8,679 nt of DNA, from NCBI GenBank assembly GCA_002348045.1, contig DDYO01000290.1, positions 1 through 8,679 on the forward strand, written 5' to 3'. The notes beneath the pieces were generated by a model. The model did no database searches, had not been told where the DNA came from, and saw only the letters and a program-made list of their open reading frames with translations. Below are positions 6,434 through 8,679 of the stretch, piece by piece (within the stretch, counting starts at the first letter, position 1; each line of letters opens with the position of its first letter). The translations under genes and the position numbers were made by a program. Origin of the DNA: Anaerolineales bacterium UBA2232. Its GTDB lineage: Bacteria > Chloroflexota > Anaerolineae > UBA2200.

Positions 6434-8479
6434 CTAGCCATCGCATCCTTGCCTCATGAGATTCAGGAGCTCGTCGGCTGTGCTTGCTTCGCGGATCGCG
6501 CGTGCAACGGACTGGTCGCGCACCAATTGGACAAGTTGGGTGAGCGCTTTCACGTGCGAATAGCGGTCAATGGCGGTGAATGCGATTGCGATATCCACTG
6601 GGTCATGCGCAGGATGACCGAAGGCCACCGGTGTCTTCAGGGTCATCACGGCCATGCCCAGCTTTCTGGCGCCATCCTCCGGGCGGGCGTGGAGCAGCGC
6701 AATGCCGGGCAGCAGAACGACGTAGGGTCCGTGACTTAGGATTAGTGCCTCCATCGCCTTGATGTACGTCGCGTCTGCCGCTCCGGACGCGAGCAGCAGC
6801 TGGCCGGCAAGCTTGACCACTTGGGGCCAAGTGCTGGCGGATGCTTTGACCCGTATCGTGGCCGGGATCAACAGAGCGGCCAGCGACGGGCCCACGCAAT
6901 CGTCAACCATCTGGTCTGACTGGCCTGCAGCACGCTCGACGCTAAGGAACTTTCTGAGCTTAATCAGATCGCCAGCTTCCAGCAGTGGGCTGACCACTAC
7001 CACAGGCACATTCTGCAGGGCCAGCGGACTGGTGGAAATGACCAGGTCTACATCGCTCCATGTTCTGCTTTGCTCCGTTTCAAATACTGAAAGCACATGG
7101 ACGATCTCAATTGCTGGGCATTGGGCCTGTAGCTGCGACACGAGGAGCGAGGCAGTGGCCGAGCGCTCCGCACAGATTACCGCCGCGCGTTTCTTGGGGC
7201 TGAATGCCCACAGCCGCTCCATGGCTGCGCCAAGGTGCATGGCTACGTACCCTACTTCTTCCGGTGGAATCGCCATACCGAGCTGCTTCTCAATTGCCCG
7301 GCAACTCTGCCCAGCTGCAGTAACGACGTGGGGGTATTTTTCGCGCATGTCGTTCAGTAAAGGATTCCGGACGGTGATATTGGACCGAAGCCGGTGCAGG
7401 ATGGGCTCGAGATGAAACGCTAGAGCGCGGCGTAGTTGCTGATCCACTTTCAGGTAGGGGTGCAGACAAAGCGACGCCTCAGCAACGATCTGGTCGGCCA
7501 ATTGCAGTGCTTCGGAATTTGCACTGCCGATGCCGCCCTGAAGCACGTCTCCGACGCTCCGGCGAATGCTGGCTGCGGACAGCTGTGTCATAAGGAACGC
7601 CACCTCACCTTCAGGTACTTTGATACGATAGTGGCGTTCGACTCGGTCCGCAGTGAGCCTGGCAAGCGCATAGCCGACCTCTTGTTTCAGCACGGAGGTT
7701 CGCTTCGTGTCGAATGTGACGCATCGGCCACACCTGACTCCCTCGGCCATAAGGGCCAAGTGAATCACTAGTGACACGCAGGAATCGTCTATGAACTGAC
7801 ACCCCAGTCCGGCAGACAGTGACGTGACGAGCCGCCGGCAATACCTCAGGTCAAGCTGGTCCAGGCATGCACTCACGCAACGCAAGAGGACTCTTTCCCC
7901 CCTCATCACGGCGCGCAACGAGGCTGCGGTTCCTAGAGAGTACGATAGGAGTGCGTTTGGCCCGCATGCGTCGACCAGTAGGTTCACGAGCGCCTGCCGC
8001 ATGTCGATCTCATCACCAGTGGCCAGAATGCCGAAATTGGGTTTGCGAATCATCGAGATTCGACATTCCTGAAGCCAAACTTCCGCCTGATCGAGATCCT
8101 TTAGTATCGTAGCGTGCGATACCTGAAGCTCAAGCGCCAGTTGCTTAACCAACAGTGGTTCGCTGACTGTTAGGAGTTTGAGGATGAGGACTTGGAGCCT
8201 CTCTTTGGCACCGACGACCAAGCGCTGGCTTGTCAAGTGCTCGAGCTCTTCGATGAGTTGCTGTCGACGAGCAGCGGAGGCGTCCAGGAACACGCCATAG
8301 TTCGGTTTCTTGACAAGAACAACTTTCCTGCCGTTCAGCCAGCGCTCAATCGTAAGCAGGTCGTGACGCAGCATGCGCGGGCTGAGACCTAGCTCATTCG
8401 CGATGAACCCGGCGCTCTCGGGTATGCTCGTCTCCAATAGGTACCTGAGAATGGCGCTCTGCCTCGTGGTCAGAAGCAT
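6434..8479 (-). CDS. PRD-containing PTS-regulated transcriptional activator (MtlR/LicR type)
   Basis: The product is 681 aa. Domains in order: winged HTH (about 4-65, with FIANELGLSPRMLRHDLLTI), second HTH (about 95-155, with LALELQVSHATILKDL), PRD1 (about 195-305), PRD2 (about 320-425), EIIB-like (about 430-515, Cys436) and EIIA-like (about 535-680, His597 in GIALLHARPEDG). PRD2 keeps both histidines expected to be phosphorylated (H356 in AFHLEPILHRL and H415 in GYVAMHLGAAMERL). PRD1 keeps H240, but its second site appears as Q299. Proteins of this build bind DNA; they lack the RNA-binding CAT domain of BglG/LicT. HPr phosphorylation of PRD2 usually activates, while phosphorylation by the cognate PTS at the EIIB/EIIA-like domains inhibits when substrate is absent. 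I chose the ATG at 8479 for AAGGGGG (8486-8492); an ATG at 8503 would add eight residues with a weak site. It likely controls the adjacent PTS operon. No terminator is evident after it. Confidence 0.9.
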   Translation of the reverse strand: MLLTTRQSAILRYLLETSIPESAGFIANELGLSPRMLRHDLLTIERWLNGRKVVLVKKPNYGVFLDASAARRQQLIEELEHLTSQRLVVGAKERLQVLILKLLTVSEPLLVKQLALELQVSHATILKDLDQAEVWLQECRISMIRKPNFGILATGDEIDMRQALVNLLVDACGPNALLSYSLGTAASLRAVMRGERVLLRCVSACLDQLDLRYCRRLVTSLSAGLGCQFIDDSCVSLVIHLALMAEGVRCGRCVTFDTKRTSVLKQEVGYALARLTADRVERHYRIKVPEGEVAFLMTQLSAASIRRSVGDVLQGGIGSANSEALQLADQIVAEASLCLHPYLKVDQQLRRALAFHLEPILHRLRSNITVRNPLLNDMREKYPHVVTAAGQSCRAIEKQLGMAIPPEEVGYVAMHLGAAMERLWAFSPKKRAAVICAERSATASLLVSQLQAQCPAIEIVHVLSVFETEQSRTWSDVDLVISTSPLALQNVPVVVVSPLLEAGDLIKLRKFLSVERAAGQSDQMVDDCVGPSLAALLIPATIRVKASASTWPQVVKLAGQLLLASGAADATYIKAMEALILSHGPYVVLLPGIALLHARPEDGARKLGMAVMTLKTPVAFGHPAHDPVDIAIAFTAIDRYSHVKALTQLVQLVRDQSVARAIREASTADELLNLMRQGCDG

Positions 8480-8585
8480 TGCAGGCCCCCTTGTGCTACG
8501 CATAGAGACCCGTCAATTCCTGTCCGCCGCCCGGAATGAACCAGATAGGTCGTCGAAGGAGACCACCGGCGGGTACGCTCCGCTC

Positions 8586-8614
8586 ATTGTAGTGCCGAGT
8601 CACGGCGTGTGCAA
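8586..8614 (-). promoter_or_regulatory. Weak possible promoter of the regulator gene
   Basis: On the minus strand, TACAAT (8586-8591, five of six matches to TATAAT) lies 17 nt after TTGCAC (8609-8614, three of six matches to TTGACA). A start near 8579 would give a leader of about 100 nt. The -35 box falls in the loop of an inverted repeat. The low match makes this tentative. Confidence 0.25.
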
Positions 8615-8630
8615 CACGCCGTTCCGACTC
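8597..8630. repeat. Interrupted inverted repeat upstream of the regulator gene
   Basis: GAGTC-ACGGCGTG (8597-8609) pairs with CACGCCGT (8615-8622) and GACTC (8626-8630), giving 8 + 5 bp with a 3-nt bulge (TCC) and a 5-nt loop. There is no T-tract on either side. It may be the terminator-like end of a neighbouring gene outside the window or an operator around the regulator's promoter. Confidence 0.45.
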
Positions 8631-8639
8631 ACAATTGCT

Positions 8640-8650
8640 GTTACCGTAAC
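8640..8650. promoter_or_regulatory. Small palindrome GTTACCGTAAC
   Basis: A perfect 5-1-5 bp palindrome lies beyond the inverted repeat, about 160 bp upstream of the regulator start. Its size and symmetry are typical of operator half-sites for dimeric regulators, but a match of this length can occur by chance and nothing else supports a role. Confidence 0.2.
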
Positions 8651-8679
8651 GGGTATATCCGCAGCACCCTGGACGCTCT

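Noticed and set aside
6434..8479. RNA-binding BglG/LicT-type antiterminator with a RAT site
   Set aside because: The N-terminus carries two DNA-binding helix-turn-helix regions instead of the CAT RNA-binding domain, and EIIB- and EIIA-like domains follow the PRDs, as in DNA-binding MtlR/LicR activators.
8626..8639. Lac-operator-like sequence (CTCACAATTGC)
   Set aside because: The similarity covers only about 10 bases and one half-site, overlaps the inverted repeat arm, and no LacI-family gene is in the window.

Overview
The window is a single-direction bacterial sugar or polyol utilisation locus. Every gene I can support lies on the minus strand, so transcription runs from the right end to the left. 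Base composition is moderately GC-rich (high 50s % by eye), and most genes have purine-rich Shine-Dalgarno sites. A galactitol-type phosphotransferase system (PTS) controlled by a regulator with PTS regulation domains (PRDs), plus an FAD/iron-sulphur dehydrogenase set related to GlpA, points to an anaerobe-like fermentative bacterium such as a GC-rich Bacillota relative, but the window does not fix the phylum. No mobile element, CRISPR array, tRNA or rRNA was seen.

Layout in transcription order. (1) 8504-8679 is an upstream region with an interrupted inverted repeat and a weak possible promoter. (2) 6434-8479 encodes an MtlR/LicR-type PTS-controlled activator with the order HTH, HTH, PRD, PRD, EIIB-like, EIIA-like. 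(3) 6220-6433 is a 214-nt control region with a TGTCAC-N8-GTGACA inverted repeat, a plausible sigma-70-type promoter downstream of it and a pair of 9-bp direct repeats. (4) 5749-6219 is PTS IIA. (5) 5127-5759 is a class II (FucA-like) aldolase that overlaps the IIA gene by 11 nt. (6) 4794-5105 is PTS IIB. (7) 3269-4684 is PTS IIC of the galactitol family. (8) 3123-3268 is a gap holding a perfect 20-bp-arm hairpin. (9) 1584-3122 is a GlpA-like FAD dehydrogenase with a C-terminal [2Fe-2S] domain. (10) 300-1574 is a second FAD/NAD-type oxidoreductase. (11) 1-296 is a DUF1667 cysteine-rich protein cut by the window edge.

How the genes may work together (inference). The PTS would import an alditol or related sugar as its phosphate. 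The GlpA-like/oxidoreductase/DUF1667 trio would oxidise the carbon next to the phosphate-bearing CH2, as glycerol-3-phosphate dehydrogenase does, giving a ketose 1-phosphate. That is the type of substrate that FucA-family aldolases cleave to dihydroxyacetone phosphate and a short aldehyde. No NAD-dependent polyol-phosphate dehydrogenase, kinase or isomerase is seen here, so this flavin route would be the only oxidation step encoded. The GlpA-like protein also lacks the family's usual N-terminal NSG-x-x-HAG segment and carries extra residues there, which fits a substrate other than glycerol 3-phosphate. The actual sugar cannot be read from the sequence.
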